Below are positions 1 to 8,249 of a stretch of DNA of 64,000 nt, in pieces. Below the pieces are notes generated by a model. It worked only from the letters and a program-made list of their open reading frames with translations, ran no database searches and was not told where the DNA came from. Origin of the DNA: Lacinutrix venerupis. GTDB taxonomy: Bacteria; Bacteroidota; Bacteroidia; Flavobacteriales; Flavobacteriaceae. Position 1 is the first letter of the stretch. Each line of letters begins with the position of its first letter. The stretch covers positions 124,001 to 188,000 of the forward strand of contig NZ_RCCH01000002.1 of NCBI RefSeq assembly GCF_003663945.1. Direction: 5' to 3'. The position numbers and the translations under genes are program-made.

Positions 1-343
1 TAATTTCTGCATGTAGCTCTCTTACTTCTTGCCACTCTTTAATTAAATTATTTATATGTTGAATTACAGAATCTTTATTAATAATAAAATATTTCTTTCT
101 ATCACCAGTTTTAGTAAAGTACTCTATTTTGTTTAAATCTTGTAAATGATTAAGGTGTGTAGAAATTGTGCTCTTACTCGCGCACAATACAATAACCATC
201 TCTTCAAAAGTGGTTCCTTTTTTTCCTGTAAGAATTATATATGCTAAAATTCTTGCAGCAACAGGAGCAAGTTGCTCCCTGGTTTCTAAATGCACTCCAA
301 GCTTTTCTACTAAGCGCATTTTTTCATTACATATATTGTCCAT
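1..343 (-). CDS. GbsR/MarR-family transcriptional regulator (3' end off the window)
   Basis: Reading the minus strand from an ATG at 343 gives an open frame of 114 codons that runs off the left edge. It starts MDNICNEKMRLVEKLGVHLE and continues through LAPVAARILAYIILTG and a winged-helix segment (FEEMVIVLCASKSTISTHLN, then a wing around YFTKTGDRKKYF). This order (an N-terminal helix, a helix-turn-helix that recognises DNA, a beta wing, then a long dimerisation helix) is the GbsR/MarR-like pattern common in Bacteroidota. Such regulators often sit beside RND efflux operons; whether that holds here lies outside the window. The family is fairly secure, the target is unknown. Confidence 0.75.
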   Translation of the reverse strand, partial: MDNICNEKMRLVEKLGVHLETREQLAPVAARILAYIILTGKKGTTFEEMVIVLCASKSTISTHLNHLQDLNKIEYFTKTGDRKKYFIINKDSVIQHINNLIKEWQEVRELHAEI

Positions 344-486
344 CAGTCTTAATTATTTTAGTTGTTTTCAACAAAAAATTAATAGTCTAATAAAATTTCT
401 ATGCAAATATATATTTAAGTTCGGAACAAACCGAACCAATCGAAGTTAAAATGTTGTTAATGTTTTTTGATCAATATTTTATGGTA

Positions 487-645
487 TTAAATACTACTCA
501 ACAACGATTTAGTTATCCTCAATAAATCTATAATTTTATCTTCATTATAAGCATCAGGATGTGCATTACTAAAGCTACCTTTATCATTATCAAAATACTT
601 ACCTGATTCATTTTTATTTGCTTCAGATATGGCTAATATAATAAA
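487..645 (-). pseudogene. C-terminal remnant of a short-chain dehydrogenase (SDR)
   Basis: The 317 bases between the first regulator and the oxygenase hold no intact gene, but one minus-strand frame, bounded by TAG (646-648) upstream and TAA (487-489) downstream, reads about 52 codons. It includes the stretches SGKYFDNDKGSFSNAHPDAY and NEDKIIDLLRITKSLLS. This resembles the C-terminal tail of Bacteroidota SDR oxidoreductases, where a GKYFDND...HPDA motif follows the last Rossmann-fold elements. There is no start and no catalytic YxxxK, so it can only be a leftover. The SDR assignment is by recalled motif, not by a search. Confidence 0.5.
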
Positions 646-660
646 CTACGCTTGCTGTAA

Positions 661-1626
661 TTAAAATGGTGCAACGGTATCTTTAGGACCATTAGGTAAA
701 CTCCAACGTTGGCGAGCGGTAACACTTTCTAAAGCAACATTTTTAATGGTGTCATCACTATTACTATTTCCATAACTACTTGTACTGCCACGTGGTATTT
801 GCATACGGTCACCATATAGCCAAACTACTAAATTACTACGTTGTCCGCTTGTAATTGGGTGTGTTGCGTGTGGCACATTACCTCTATGGATGATGGCTTT
901 TCCTGGCTCAAAAATAGCTTGCACGGTTTTTCCTGTAGTTTTATCATAAAAATCAACCTCAGATCCTGTAAACTTTTCATCTGGTAAGTTAATGTTGATA
1001 TTCAAGGTAGCTGCAGAGGCATCGGTATGTGCGTGTAAATCCTTGTCTTTATCTGGATTGTACTGTATTGAAAACCCAAAAGTTTGATTGTCATAACCGT
1101 AAGTTCCCAATAACAAGCGCGCTATCGGACGCATAAAACGGTCCATCATATCATTATAAAATGCCTGAAAATTAGGTGCTGCCAAATGCCCTTCAGAACG
1201 AGGATCTAGCATCATTCCATATCGGTTTAATTGTATGCCATAAGGCGCACGTTTTGGTACTCTTGAGTTTGCAACAGCTTCTAAATAATTACGAAAATCC
1301 GCTAAGCGATCTACATCAAAAAACTGCGCTACATAAACACCAGGTATAACTTCTTTCCATAAATCGGCAACAGAAGATTCTTTTTCAGGATTTTCCCAAG
1401 CATCTTTAATAGCTTTACGTAAACGTGGGTCTAGCAAAGTTTCGTAAGGAACTAGTAAATCGTCTTTGTTTTCTATTTCCCATTCTGCTCAAGCAGCTTC
1501 TAATAATTTACGGTTTTCATTCCAAAATTGAGAAACAGATGGATCGCGTCTTAAGGATAATTCTCTTGATGGTACTTCTAGAGCACGAGCTTCTGCAAGT
1601 GCATTTGTATGTTCTATTGTTTTCAT
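661..1626 (-). pseudogene. 2OG-Fe(II) oxygenase interrupted by an in-frame TGA
   Basis: From an ATG at 1626 (MKTIEHTNALAEARALEVPS) the frame is open for 45 codons, meets TGA at 1491-1489, then continues in the same frame to the stop at 661. The full reading frame would give about 321 residues. The C-terminal part carries the double-stranded beta-helix features of Fe(II)/2-oxoglutarate oxygenases of the prolyl-4-hydroxylase-like type: an HxD iron pair in LHAHTDAS, a distal histidine in VPHATHP, and the 2OG-binding arginine in SGQRSNLVVW. Residues before and after the stop read as one continuous protein, so this is a single nonsense change or a sequencing error. Restart at the TTG at 1437 would give a shortened 258-residue product that keeps the iron site, so residual function cannot be excluded. 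Confidence 0.75.
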
Positions 1627-1754
1627 AATTATATGTTTTAAGTATAGCTACTGCTATTGTATTTTTTATCTATAACAAAATTACGCACAAACGGATGTTC
1701 GGCTTTGGTAGAAAACAAAGTGGTATTAGTAAAAAAAGAGGTTTTAGTAAAAAA

Positions 1755-2618
1755 TTAGGCTAAATTGGCTCTAAAAGCACTTAAACTGGTGCCTTTATAG
1801 ATTTGAAACGTTTTGTTTAAATGACTAGAATCTGTAAAACCGAGTTCGGTAGCAATTTCGGAATATTGCAAATCGGTATATTTTAATCTGGTTTCTACCA
1901 ATTTTAATTTGTAGTTGATGATGTACTTTTTAAAAGACACATCGGTATGTTTTTTAAAATATTCACTGATGTAATTATCTGCCATATGAAATTCTTCTGC
2001 TAAACTTTTAGTAGATAACAATTCCGAATTACAAATATTAGAATGAATATAATTTATAATTTGCTGAATTTTAGACGATTTCACTTCTTTTACAGAATCG
2101 GAAGTATTTATAAATTGAATATTTCGAGCAATAAGATGTAAAATAACGGATAATGAATTTTGAATGATGAAGATGTCGAAGGATTGCTTATTCAGATATT
2201 CAGTTGCTACCATGTTTACTAAAGCGACTAAATGCGAACGATCTGCTTCGGTTTCAAACTGCATTTCGCGAAGTTCATGACTTTCACTATTTAAGATTTC
2301 TTCAATTTTACGAAACCAATCGTTAACAGGTAATATTTCATTTTGCGAACTTGTATTTCTGAAAAAGCTCTTTAAAAACTTAATTGCTATTGTAGAAGTT
2401 TCTGTTTCTGGATTTAGGATATAAATATCATCTGGAATAAACATAAAAATGCTATTGGCAGTATAATTTACTGTTTTACCATTAATTTTTATGGTTCCTG
2501 AACCTTCTTCGAAATAGACGATTTCAAAAAAACGAATGGTTGTGTACTGGCAAAACTCAAAAAAAGTTTGGTTTTTATATTGCGCAATCACAATGTTTTC
2601 AATAATCGTTCTAGCCAT
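1755..2618 (-). CDS. AraC-family transcriptional regulator
   Basis: A 287-residue protein when started at the ATG at 2618 (MARTIIENIVIAQYKNQTFF); the frame extends 15 codons further upstream, but that hydrophobic stretch is not expected in this family. The N-terminal half is a cupin-like sensory domain (YFEEGSGTIKINGKTV, then FMFIPDDIYILNPE). The last ~100 residues form the double helix-turn-helix typical of AraC/XylS regulators (SLAEEFHMADNYISEYFKKH and YSEIATELGFTDSSHLNKTF). It lies between a cupin gene and the broken oxygenase, all on the minus strand, and may control one of them. The ligand is unknown. Confidence 0.88.
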   Translation of the reverse strand: MARTIIENIVIAQYKNQTFFEFCQYTTIRFFEIVYFEEGSGTIKINGKTVNYTANSIFMFIPDDIYILNPETETSTIAIKFLKSFFRNTSSQNEILPVNDWFRKIEEILNSESHELREMQFETEADRSHLVALVNMVATEYLNKQSFDIFIIQNSLSVILHLIARNIQFINTSDSVKEVKSSKIQQIINYIHSNICNSELLSTKSLAEEFHMADNYISEYFKKHTDVSFKKYIINYKLKLVETRLKYTDLQYSEIATELGFTDSSHLNKTFQIYKGTSLSAFRANLA

Positions 2619-2719
2619 CTTTTTTATAAAGTTACAAAATATATAAAATAGAAAAAGCCACAAAACTGTGACTTTTTCCTGCTATTAATCAATAATTAGG
2701 GATTCAACTATTAATCAAC

Positions 2720-3562
2720 TTATCTTGAAGTCACTTTGTAGTTTCCGTTACTTCTAATATAAATAACCGTTTCTTTTTCTGCTGAAATGATTGACGTTGA
2801 ATTTTCCTCAGCTCCAAAATAAGATGGTGCATTTAATTCCTTTTTATCTTCTTTTTTAGTAAACTGATGTGAAATTCCTCCAGAAATAACCACAGCTCTA
2901 AAATTAGGGCTTAAGTTTTTGATTTTTCCTTTAAATCCAGCTGGTAATTTTATTAACGATGCACGTAATTGATTCTTTTCGTGACTTCCCCATAAAAAAA
3001 CGGTTTGTACGTTACTTTTTGAAGCATCCCAATGGATGTCGTTAGCATTTAACCAAACCAAATTTGTTTTGTCAACATTTACAGCTCTTTCACCATTATC
3101 AAAGGCTTCTGATGTTGGTTTTACCAAATACGGGCCTTCTTGAATGTCTAAAAACGCTATATTTTCGTTATCATCTGCAGCAGTAATATGCGCTACGCCT
3201 GCTGGTTGTTGCCAATAAGAACCTGCTGGAAGCCATTGTTTCTCGGCATTTTCATCATCATCATTATGTAATAAGCCTTTAATGACTACACCACGATATG
3301 TAATGTTGTGAATGTGTGGTGGTGATGAAAATCCTTTTTTGAATTTTACTAAGAAACCCGCTGGTTCGTTTTTGGTTCTGTCTCCCCAAAGTTTTCCTGC
3401 TGCTGGACTTTTATCGCCTCGTAACGGATTTAACCAGCCCCATTCTACGTTGTCTGCGGTTACTACTTCGTTTACAGACTTAATATCGTCTGTTGTTGGT
3501 GTTTGTGCGTTTGCAAAAATACCAGCAACTAATGCTACTGCGATTAGGATATTTTTTTTCAT
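2720..3562 (-). CDS. Exported cupin protein, DUF4437-like
   Basis: A 280-residue protein with a clear Sec signal peptide (MKKNILIAVALVAGIFANAQ) and two cupin-like halves. The first half contains GFSSPPHIHNITYRGVVIKG, with histidines placed as in the metal-binding cupin motif 1, then HNDDDENAEKQWLPAGSYWQ and AGVAHITA for motif 2. The second half (from about residue 150) repeats the fold in weaker form. The length and W-x-x-LNP...GD start match DUF4437, a periplasmic cupin family without an established reaction. It is 157 bases from the end of the nitroreductase-side promoter region and followed by the AraC gene. Function is not known. Confidence 0.8.
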   Translation of the reverse strand: MKKNILIAVALVAGIFANAQTPTTDDIKSVNEVVTADNVEWGWLNPLRGDKSPAAGKLWGDRTKNEPAGFLVKFKKGFSSPPHIHNITYRGVVIKGLLHNDDDENAEKQWLPAGSYWQQPAGVAHITAADDNENIAFLDIQEGPYLVKPTSEAFDNGERAVNVDKTNLVWLNANDIHWDASKSNVQTVFLWGSHEKNQLRASLIKLPAGFKGKIKNLSPNFRAVVISGGISHQFTKKEDKKELNAPSYFGAEENSTSIISAEKETVIYIRSNGNYKVTSR

Positions 3563-3588
3563 GTCTATATATTTAAAAATAGTCGTAT

Positions 3589-4248
3589 TTATATTACAGT
3601 GAAAATTTCACTTTCTGGCAACCTAGATTTTGGTGTTTTTTCAGTTGAATTGAAATCTGACTCAGCATGATATCCTAAAGACACAGCAACTAAAGATGTG
3701 TATCCTTTTTCTCTTAAAAGGAATTCTTCATCTAAAGCTTTTACATCAATACCTTCCATTGGTGTTGCATCGATTCCTAAAGTTGCAACTCCTAATAAAA
3801 AGCTACCAATGTTAAGATACACTTGCTTTTCCATCCAATGTTGTTGGTCTTTTAAATCGTATTTATGAATACCTGCAAAAGCTTTTACAGCACCTAAGAA
3901 TCCGTTTTTTATATCTTCATTTGGGAATCTTCCGTCTTTATCTTCGGTATCTGCAACATGTTGGTAATATGCATCATCCGCATCTGTTTTTACACAGAAT
4001 AAAACTACAGCTGAAGCATTAGTTACTTTAGGTTCGTTAAAACTGAAAAAACCTTGTGTTCCTTTTGCAATGCGTGCTTTACCTTCGGTAGTTTCTGCAA
4101 CTATAAAGTGCCAAGGTTGTAGGTTTACGCTAGAAGGACTCATTCTTAATAGGTTTTTGATTTCAGCCATATCTGTTTCAGATATTTTTTTGGTTGCATC
4201 GTATTCCTTAGTTGTGTATCTCCTGTTTAAAATTTCTTTTAAATTCAT
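3589..4248 (-). CDS. NfsB-type NAD(P)H-dependent nitroreductase
   Basis: 219 residues from the ATG at 4248 (MNLKEILNRRYTTKEYDATK). An upstream extension in the same frame overlaps the promoter and is not used. The family marks are visible: the RRYTTKEYD start, SSVNLQPWHFIVAE for FMN phosphate binding, and GVATLGIDATPMEGID near the C-terminus. NfsB-like enzymes use FMN and NAD(P)H to reduce nitroaromatics, quinones and sometimes dihydropteridine in the cytoplasm. The gene is transcribed divergently from an HxlR regulator across a 240-base region with repeated AGTATAGT boxes. This arrangement recalls the YodB-controlled nitroreductase of Bacillus subtilis. Confidence 0.9.
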   Translation of the reverse strand: MNLKEILNRRYTTKEYDATKKISETDMAEIKNLLRMSPSSVNLQPWHFIVAETTEGKARIAKGTQGFFSFNEPKVTNASAVVLFCVKTDADDAYYQHVADTEDKDGRFPNEDIKNGFLGAVKAFAGIHKYDLKDQQHWMEKQVYLNIGSFLLGVATLGIDATPMEGIDVKALDEEFLLREKGYTSLVAVSLGYHAESDFNSTEKTPKSRLPESEIFTVI

Positions 4249-4285
4249 TTGTATGTGTTTTTTTTGAGTTGATTTTACCATAAAA

Positions 4286-4448
4286 AGTATAGTGCAAAAG
4301 TAACTGTAGTATGTATTACTAACAATAACGGTCAAAAATGATAGTATAATTTATTACTCTTTAAAATGGTGTAAACGCAACAATATCAACACATTTAGGA
4401 AAATGTTAAATTTACTATAAAAAGTATAGTTGCATAAAATAGTATAGT
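4286..4448. promoter_or_regulatory. Candidate HxlR operator boxes between divergent genes
   Basis: The + strand shows AGTATAGT three times exactly (4286-4293, 4423-4430, 4441-4448), with close variants AGTATGTA (4308) and AGTATAAT (4343-4350). The first and second exact copies share the longer string ATAAAAAGTATAGT. One copy lies just downstream of the nitroreductase -7 box and two flank the -33 element of the hxlR promoter, where a repressor would block both promoters. Binding by the neighbouring HxlR protein is inferred. Confidence 0.5.
4295..4325 (-). promoter_or_regulatory. Promoter of the nitroreductase gene
   Basis: On the minus strand, TTG (4325-4323), a 20-base spacer and TACTTTTG (4302-4295) match the Bacteroidota -33/-7 pattern (TTG, about 19-20 bases, TAnnTTTG). 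It lies 46 bases upstream of the ATG at 4248. Confidence 0.65.
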
Positions 4449-4460
4449 GTTTTATCTTTG
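4430..4460 (+). promoter_or_regulatory. Promoter of the HxlR regulator gene
   Basis: TTG (4430-4432), a 20-base spacer and TATCTTTG (4453-4460) give a textbook Bacteroidota promoter 28 bases ahead of the ATG at 4489. The spacer contains an AGTATAGT box. Confidence 0.7.
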
Positions 4461-4488
4461 CTAATGATTAAATACTAAAAAAATCGTT

Positions 4489-4830
4489 ATGTATACGTTT
4501 AATGGAAAAGAATATCCTTGCTGCGCAAGTTTAACCATGGGAATTATTGGCGGAAAATGGAAAACGGTAATTATGTTTCATTTAATTAACAAAACACTTA
4601 GATACAACGAGTTAAGAAAAGAAATGCCAACGGTTACAGAGCGTACACTAAGTTTACAATTAAAAACTTTAGAAGAAGATGGCATTGTTAAAAGAAAGGT
4701 TTACACCTCTAAACCGCCTTTAAAAGTTGAATATTCATTAACCGACTTTGGCAAAACGTTAATTCCTGTTGTGCAATCTATTGCTGATTGGGGAGTTTAT
4801 GCTGTTTCTGATAAAAATAAAAATTTTTAA
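4489..4830 (+). CDS. HxlR-family winged-helix regulator, possible thiol sensor
   Basis: A 113-residue protein starting MYTFNGKEYPCCASLTMGII. The HxlR signature follows: GGKWKTVIMFHL, LRYNELRKEMPTVTERTLSL, LKTLEEDGIVKRKVY and YSLTDFGKTLIPV. The paired cysteines at residues 11-12, just before the GGKW helix, sit where the redox-active cysteine of the quinone sensors YodB/QorR lies, so oxidation or alkylation may release it from DNA. It is divergent from a nitroreductase and flanked by repeated operator-like boxes. Its stop codon overlaps by three bases the end of the convergent broken racemase. Family secure, thiol sensing inferred. Confidence 0.88.
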   Translation: MYTFNGKEYPCCASLTMGIIGGKWKTVIMFHLINKTLRYNELRKEMPTVTERTLSLQLKTLEEDGIVKRKVYTSKPPLKVEYSLTDFGKTLIPVVQSIADWGVYAVSDKNKNF

Positions 4831-5571
4831 TTCATTTTTTTAGACTCTCTAATTAATGCTCTTGCTAATACTGTAGTTGCATCAATAATTAAACTATCTT
4901 CAATTTTATCGTATTGAATGGCTAGCGGAATTTCGGTACAGCCTAAAATTACTGCTTGTGCTCCTTTTCTAGACAAATAGGTTGCTGCCATGCTTAGGTT
5001 TTCTTTTGCTTTTTCGTTTACAGGATTAGAAAATGCTTTGATACCGTAAGATGTATCGTAAATTGAAGGATGTACAAAAAGGTCTTGGATATCCTCTGAA
5101 GGTTGAATGACTTAAATATTATATTTAGATAATACTTCAGGATACACTTTTGCTAAAATGGTTCCTGTAGTTCCTAAAACTCCGACTTTGGTAATTTCTG
5201 GATGCCTTGTAGAAATATGAAGACCAACTTCCTCTATTAAATTCACTAAAACGCAAGATTCTGGAATACTTTTTTTCAATTAAACTTAAAATAGGTTTGG
5301 CGTGAGCTGTATTACAAGGAATACCAATAATGGTAGAACCGCTTGCTATTAAAGAGGCTATAATTTCGGCAATTGCAATACCAGGATTGGTTTGCGTTTC
5401 GCCTAAAAGATATTTAGTTCTATCTATAATTTTATGAGGAACAGATAGCATAGATACAGGTAAATGCTCTTGATCTGAAGTTGCTTCGGTTAAATCGTAC
5501 ACTTTTTTTATTAAGTCGATTCCTGCGTAACTACCTACACCACCAACTATACCAATCATTTTATTTGTCAT
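4827..5571 (-). pseudogene. Aspartate/glutamate racemase family gene, frameshifted and with a stop
   Basis: The minus-strand frame from the ATG at 5571 reads MTNKMIGIVGGVGSYAGIDL and continues to SGSTIIGIPCNTAHAKPILS, which includes the first catalytic cysteine (PCNTAH). At a run of seven A on the coding strand (5276-5270) the frame breaks. The next frame continues the same protein (IPESCVLVNLIEEVGLH, then ITKVGVLGTTGTILA), meets TAA at 5114-5112, and goes on through QAVILGCTEIPLAIQYD with the second catalytic cysteine (GCTE) to the stop at 4827. One base inserted in a six-A run would explain the frameshift. Two independent lesions in an otherwise well preserved frame argue for a recent pseudogene rather than one read error. 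Intact relatives interconvert D and L amino acids without a cofactor. Confidence 0.82.
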
Positions 5572-5683
5572 AATACGCTCTTTAGTTATTGAAAAAATAA
5601 GAGATCAAATTAATGATGTTTAATTGAAAATGCTTCTTAATGTTATTATAAATTTTTAAAAATTTGAAACTAATTAATCTTTA

Positions 5684-5839
5684 TTAAGCAATAGTTTTTT
5701 TTATTTCTAAAACCTCATTTTCAATAGCTTGCTGTTTTTGTTTTAAAGCTTTGTTTTCAGCTTTTAACAATTCCATTTCATTATTTTGCTGCTGTATAGC
5801 TTTAACCATAGGCGCTATTAAATCGTTATATCTAACACT
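5684..5839 (-). pseudogene. C-terminal remnant of a tail-fibre S74-chaperone protein
   Basis: The minus strand reads an open stretch of about 51 codons from just after a TAA (5842-5840) to a TAA at 5684-5686. It begins SVRYNDLIAPMVKAIQQQNN, then a glutamate/lysine-rich coiled coil ending EIKKTIA. Flavobacterial exported proteins with an intramolecular chaperone (peptidase S74, endosialidase type) end in exactly this way: a Y-x-x-LIAP-x-x-KAIQ motif followed by a short leucine-zipper coiled coil. Neither the start nor the autoproteolytic core is present here, so only the tail survives. Confidence 0.6.
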
Positions 5840-6239
5840 TTAAAAAAAATATATTTTTGGGTTGGCAAACTTATATTTTTAAAACAAACCTGACAATAAT
5901 TGCCTTTGTAAAACTCTTAATTTAACACAAAATTAAGTAATTGAATTCTAGAGGTGTTTATACAGTAAATATTTTTTCACCTCTACAAGTAATTTAAAAA
6001 AATTTGATAAACAAGTTTTTTATTATTGCTACAAACCTTAGCTTCTCCAATTTAATACTAACATACACACCGTATTCAATGTCACGTTTTACAACGTTAT
6101 ATTTTGCATTTTATCTAATTAGAATGCATTTAAACCGATAAAATTAACACTTGTTCGATAAAAAAATTTAAAAACAGGATAGTTTTGTGTAATATTTTAT
6201 ATAGTTTTGTCATAATTATATGTTAAAATGGACATTACA
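5840..6239. other. Gene-free AT-rich stretch upstream of the exported-protein block
   Basis: About 400 bases with no credible coding frame on either strand. Two overlapping -7-like boxes on the + strand (TAGTTTTG at 6180-6187 and 6202-6209) could start transcription of the following genes, but no TTG lies at the right distance upstream of either. I see no terminator hairpin or repeat. Confidence 0.4.
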
Positions 6240-6692
6240 ATGAAAACAAGAAACATCCTTTTTACCGCTATTTTTTTTATGATATTAAGTATCGGTTATG
6301 CACAAAAAGAAAAAGCAAAAATTAAACTTATTACTGGTAAAGTTAGTATTAGTAAATATCATTCTCTTGAAGAGCTTAAAAAAATTCCCAAAGGAGACTT
6401 ACTTACTTTGTATACAGAACGCATTGAAGTTATTGTAAATATTTTACCAAATATTGCCTTTGCTACCAAACCAAATGTAACAATGTCAAGTTTAGGAATT
6501 CCTGAAACTAAGGAAAATAAAAAAGCATTAGAAGCTAATGAAAAAGCTTCAGTTGAATATTTTGATAGTACAATTCAGTTTCAAAAATCAATTTTACCAT
6601 ATTCAGATTCTAAAGACTTAATAGCAGCAATTTTATTTTATGAAGAAACTTTAAAATCGCTACATACTTATAATGATTTTAAAGTCGATTAA
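6240..6692 (+). CDS. Small exported protein of unknown function
   Basis: The preferred start is the ATG at 6240 (MKTRNILFTAIFFMILSIGY), four codons inside the longest frame, because it places the signal peptide at the N-terminus; cleavage is likely after IGYA, before QKEKA. The mature ~130 residues are lysine-rich, without cysteines, and contain a central segment (RIEVIVNILPNIAFATKPNV) and a helical C-terminal half (EETLKSLHTYNDF). I do not recognise a family. It precedes the beta-helix and sprC-like genes by 185 bases and could be the first gene of that block, but no shared promoter is evident. Confidence 0.6.
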   Translation: MKTRNILFTAIFFMILSIGYAQKEKAKIKLITGKVSISKYHSLEELKKIPKGDLLTLYTERIEVIVNILPNIAFATKPNVTMSSLGIPETKENKKALEANEKASVEYFDSTIQFQKSILPYSDSKDLIAAILFYEETLKSLHTYNDFKVD

Positions 6693-6877
6693 TAGCCAAA
6701 ACATTTTTCATCTTAATACATATACAAAATATGAATAACATATGATTCTGTAAGAAAATACATATACATATTTAAATTTCATGCATTTTATCGATATTAT
6801 TTGTGTTTCATACTTATTTTAATTAAAATTGAACTATATATTATCCCCAATAATCTATAATAAAAAATTTAACCGTG

Positions 6878-8176
6878 ATGAAAAAAAACTACTTACTCAT
6901 CTTACTTTTGTTTACAACATTAGGCACTCTTTTTGCTCAGCAAGAAAAAGGAATAACTGGTTATGAAAACTGGTTAAAATCTTGGACCGAGTTTAAACCA
7001 AATAAAGTTGTTTACAATAAAGCAACTAAAATACTTACTGGAAATATAGCCAATGACACAAAATTATATAAGAGTGATACTTACCTTTTAGTTGGAGATG
7101 TTTTTGTTACAGATAGCACGACATTAACAATTGAACCTGGCACAGTAATTTTAGGAGATTTTAAAACAAAAGGCTCTTTAACTATTACTAATGGTTCTAA
7201 AATAATTGCAGACGGAAAAAGCACAGATCCTATTGTGTTTACTTCTAATAGAAGCGTTAAAAAACCTGGAGATTGGGGAGGATTAATAATTCTTGGAGAT
7301 GCACAAACCAATATAATAGATAATAATGCAAAAATAGCATATGGCTTAGAAACATTAGACGCTAAACACATTAGTTATGGAGGAGACAACCTTGATAGTG
7401 ATTCTGGAATTTTAAATTTTGTTAGAATTGAATATGCAGGTAAAAGAACAAAAGAGTATGGTTATTTAAGTGCACTTACTTTAGCAGGTGTTGGTAGAAC
7501 AACTAAACTAAATAATGTAATGGTAAGTTATTGTCAAGGTAGCTCGTTTAAAATTTTAGGCGGCTCGTTAACATTAAATCAATTTGTATCATATAAATCT
7601 AATTATAATGATTATGAAATAAATTATGGATCGCAATGCAATCTTACAAACTCTTTAGCTGTAAAATCTCCATATGTTTCAGGACCTGAAACCTCTAGAG
7701 CACTGTATGTATTAAATCATGATGAAGTACCAAATACAGACTTCTCTAAATGCCAAACGGTAGTAGATGCTAAAAATTTAACTCTATACAATATAAGTAA
7801 CGACTTAGAATACGATATAAAAGTTGGCTTGGTAAACGAAGCCATTTTTATAGGAGAAACAGCAACTTTCAAAATTGATAAAAGTGTAATATCCGGATTT
7901 AATCCTGCTGTAATACTAGATAACAAAATAAATATTAACAGTGATAATTTAGATAAAATCGTATTCTCAAGAACGTATTTTAACAACTGTAATGGAAATA
8001 TATTTATTAAAAACAAAAGCAACAACGAAGATTTAGAAAATTGGTACGGAAGCAGAGCGTTTAATAATGTATACTCTAAAGGGCCAGATTCTGAAACTTT
8101 TATAGATTCAAACAATGCAAAAAATCCAGATTACAGATTAAGAATAAATCAAATTGTAGCTTCTAGAGACGATTAA
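6878..8176 (+). CDS. Exported right-handed beta-helix protein
   Basis: 432 residues from the ATG at 6878 (the GTG three bases earlier is an alternative). Signal peptide MKKNYLLILLLFTTLGTLFA. From about residue 65 it shows the pattern of Bacteroidota surface beta-helix proteins: TYLLVGDVFVTDSTTLTIEP, GTVILGDFKTKGSLTITNGS, DPIVFTSNRSVKKPGDWGGL and ILGDAQTN. The rest is rich in short beta strands and asparagine turns. There is no recognisable T9SS C-terminal sorting domain, so it may be periplasmic or attached by a partner. It lies directly upstream of the sprC-like gene (73 bases). Comparable uncharacterised genes precede sprC in the Flavobacterium johnsoniae operon, but I cannot assert orthology. 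Confidence 0.7.
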   Translation: MKKNYLLILLLFTTLGTLFAQQEKGITGYENWLKSWTEFKPNKVVYNKATKILTGNIANDTKLYKSDTYLLVGDVFVTDSTTLTIEPGTVILGDFKTKGSLTITNGSKIIADGKSTDPIVFTSNRSVKKPGDWGGLIILGDAQTNIIDNNAKIAYGLETLDAKHISYGGDNLDSDSGILNFVRIEYAGKRTKEYGYLSALTLAGVGRTTKLNNVMVSYCQGSSFKILGGSLTLNQFVSYKSNYNDYEINYGSQCNLTNSLAVKSPYVSGPETSRALYVLNHDEVPNTDFSKCQTVVDAKNLTLYNISNDLEYDIKVGLVNEAIFIGETATFKIDKSVISGFNPAVILDNKININSDNLDKIVFSRTYFNNCNGNIFIKNKSNNEDLENWYGSRAFNNVYSKGPDSETFIDSNNAKNPDYRLRINQIVASRDD

Positions 8177-8249
8177 AACACCATAAAATCCTAAACTAAA
8201 ATTTCGCTAAAAAACAACATAATTGCCTATAGGATAGAAAGCTACAAAA

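Noticed and set aside
6697-6877. Possible small RNA or regulatory element between the exported proteins
   Set aside because: The sequence is AT-rich with no stable stem, no clear -7 box and no conserved motif that I can recognise.
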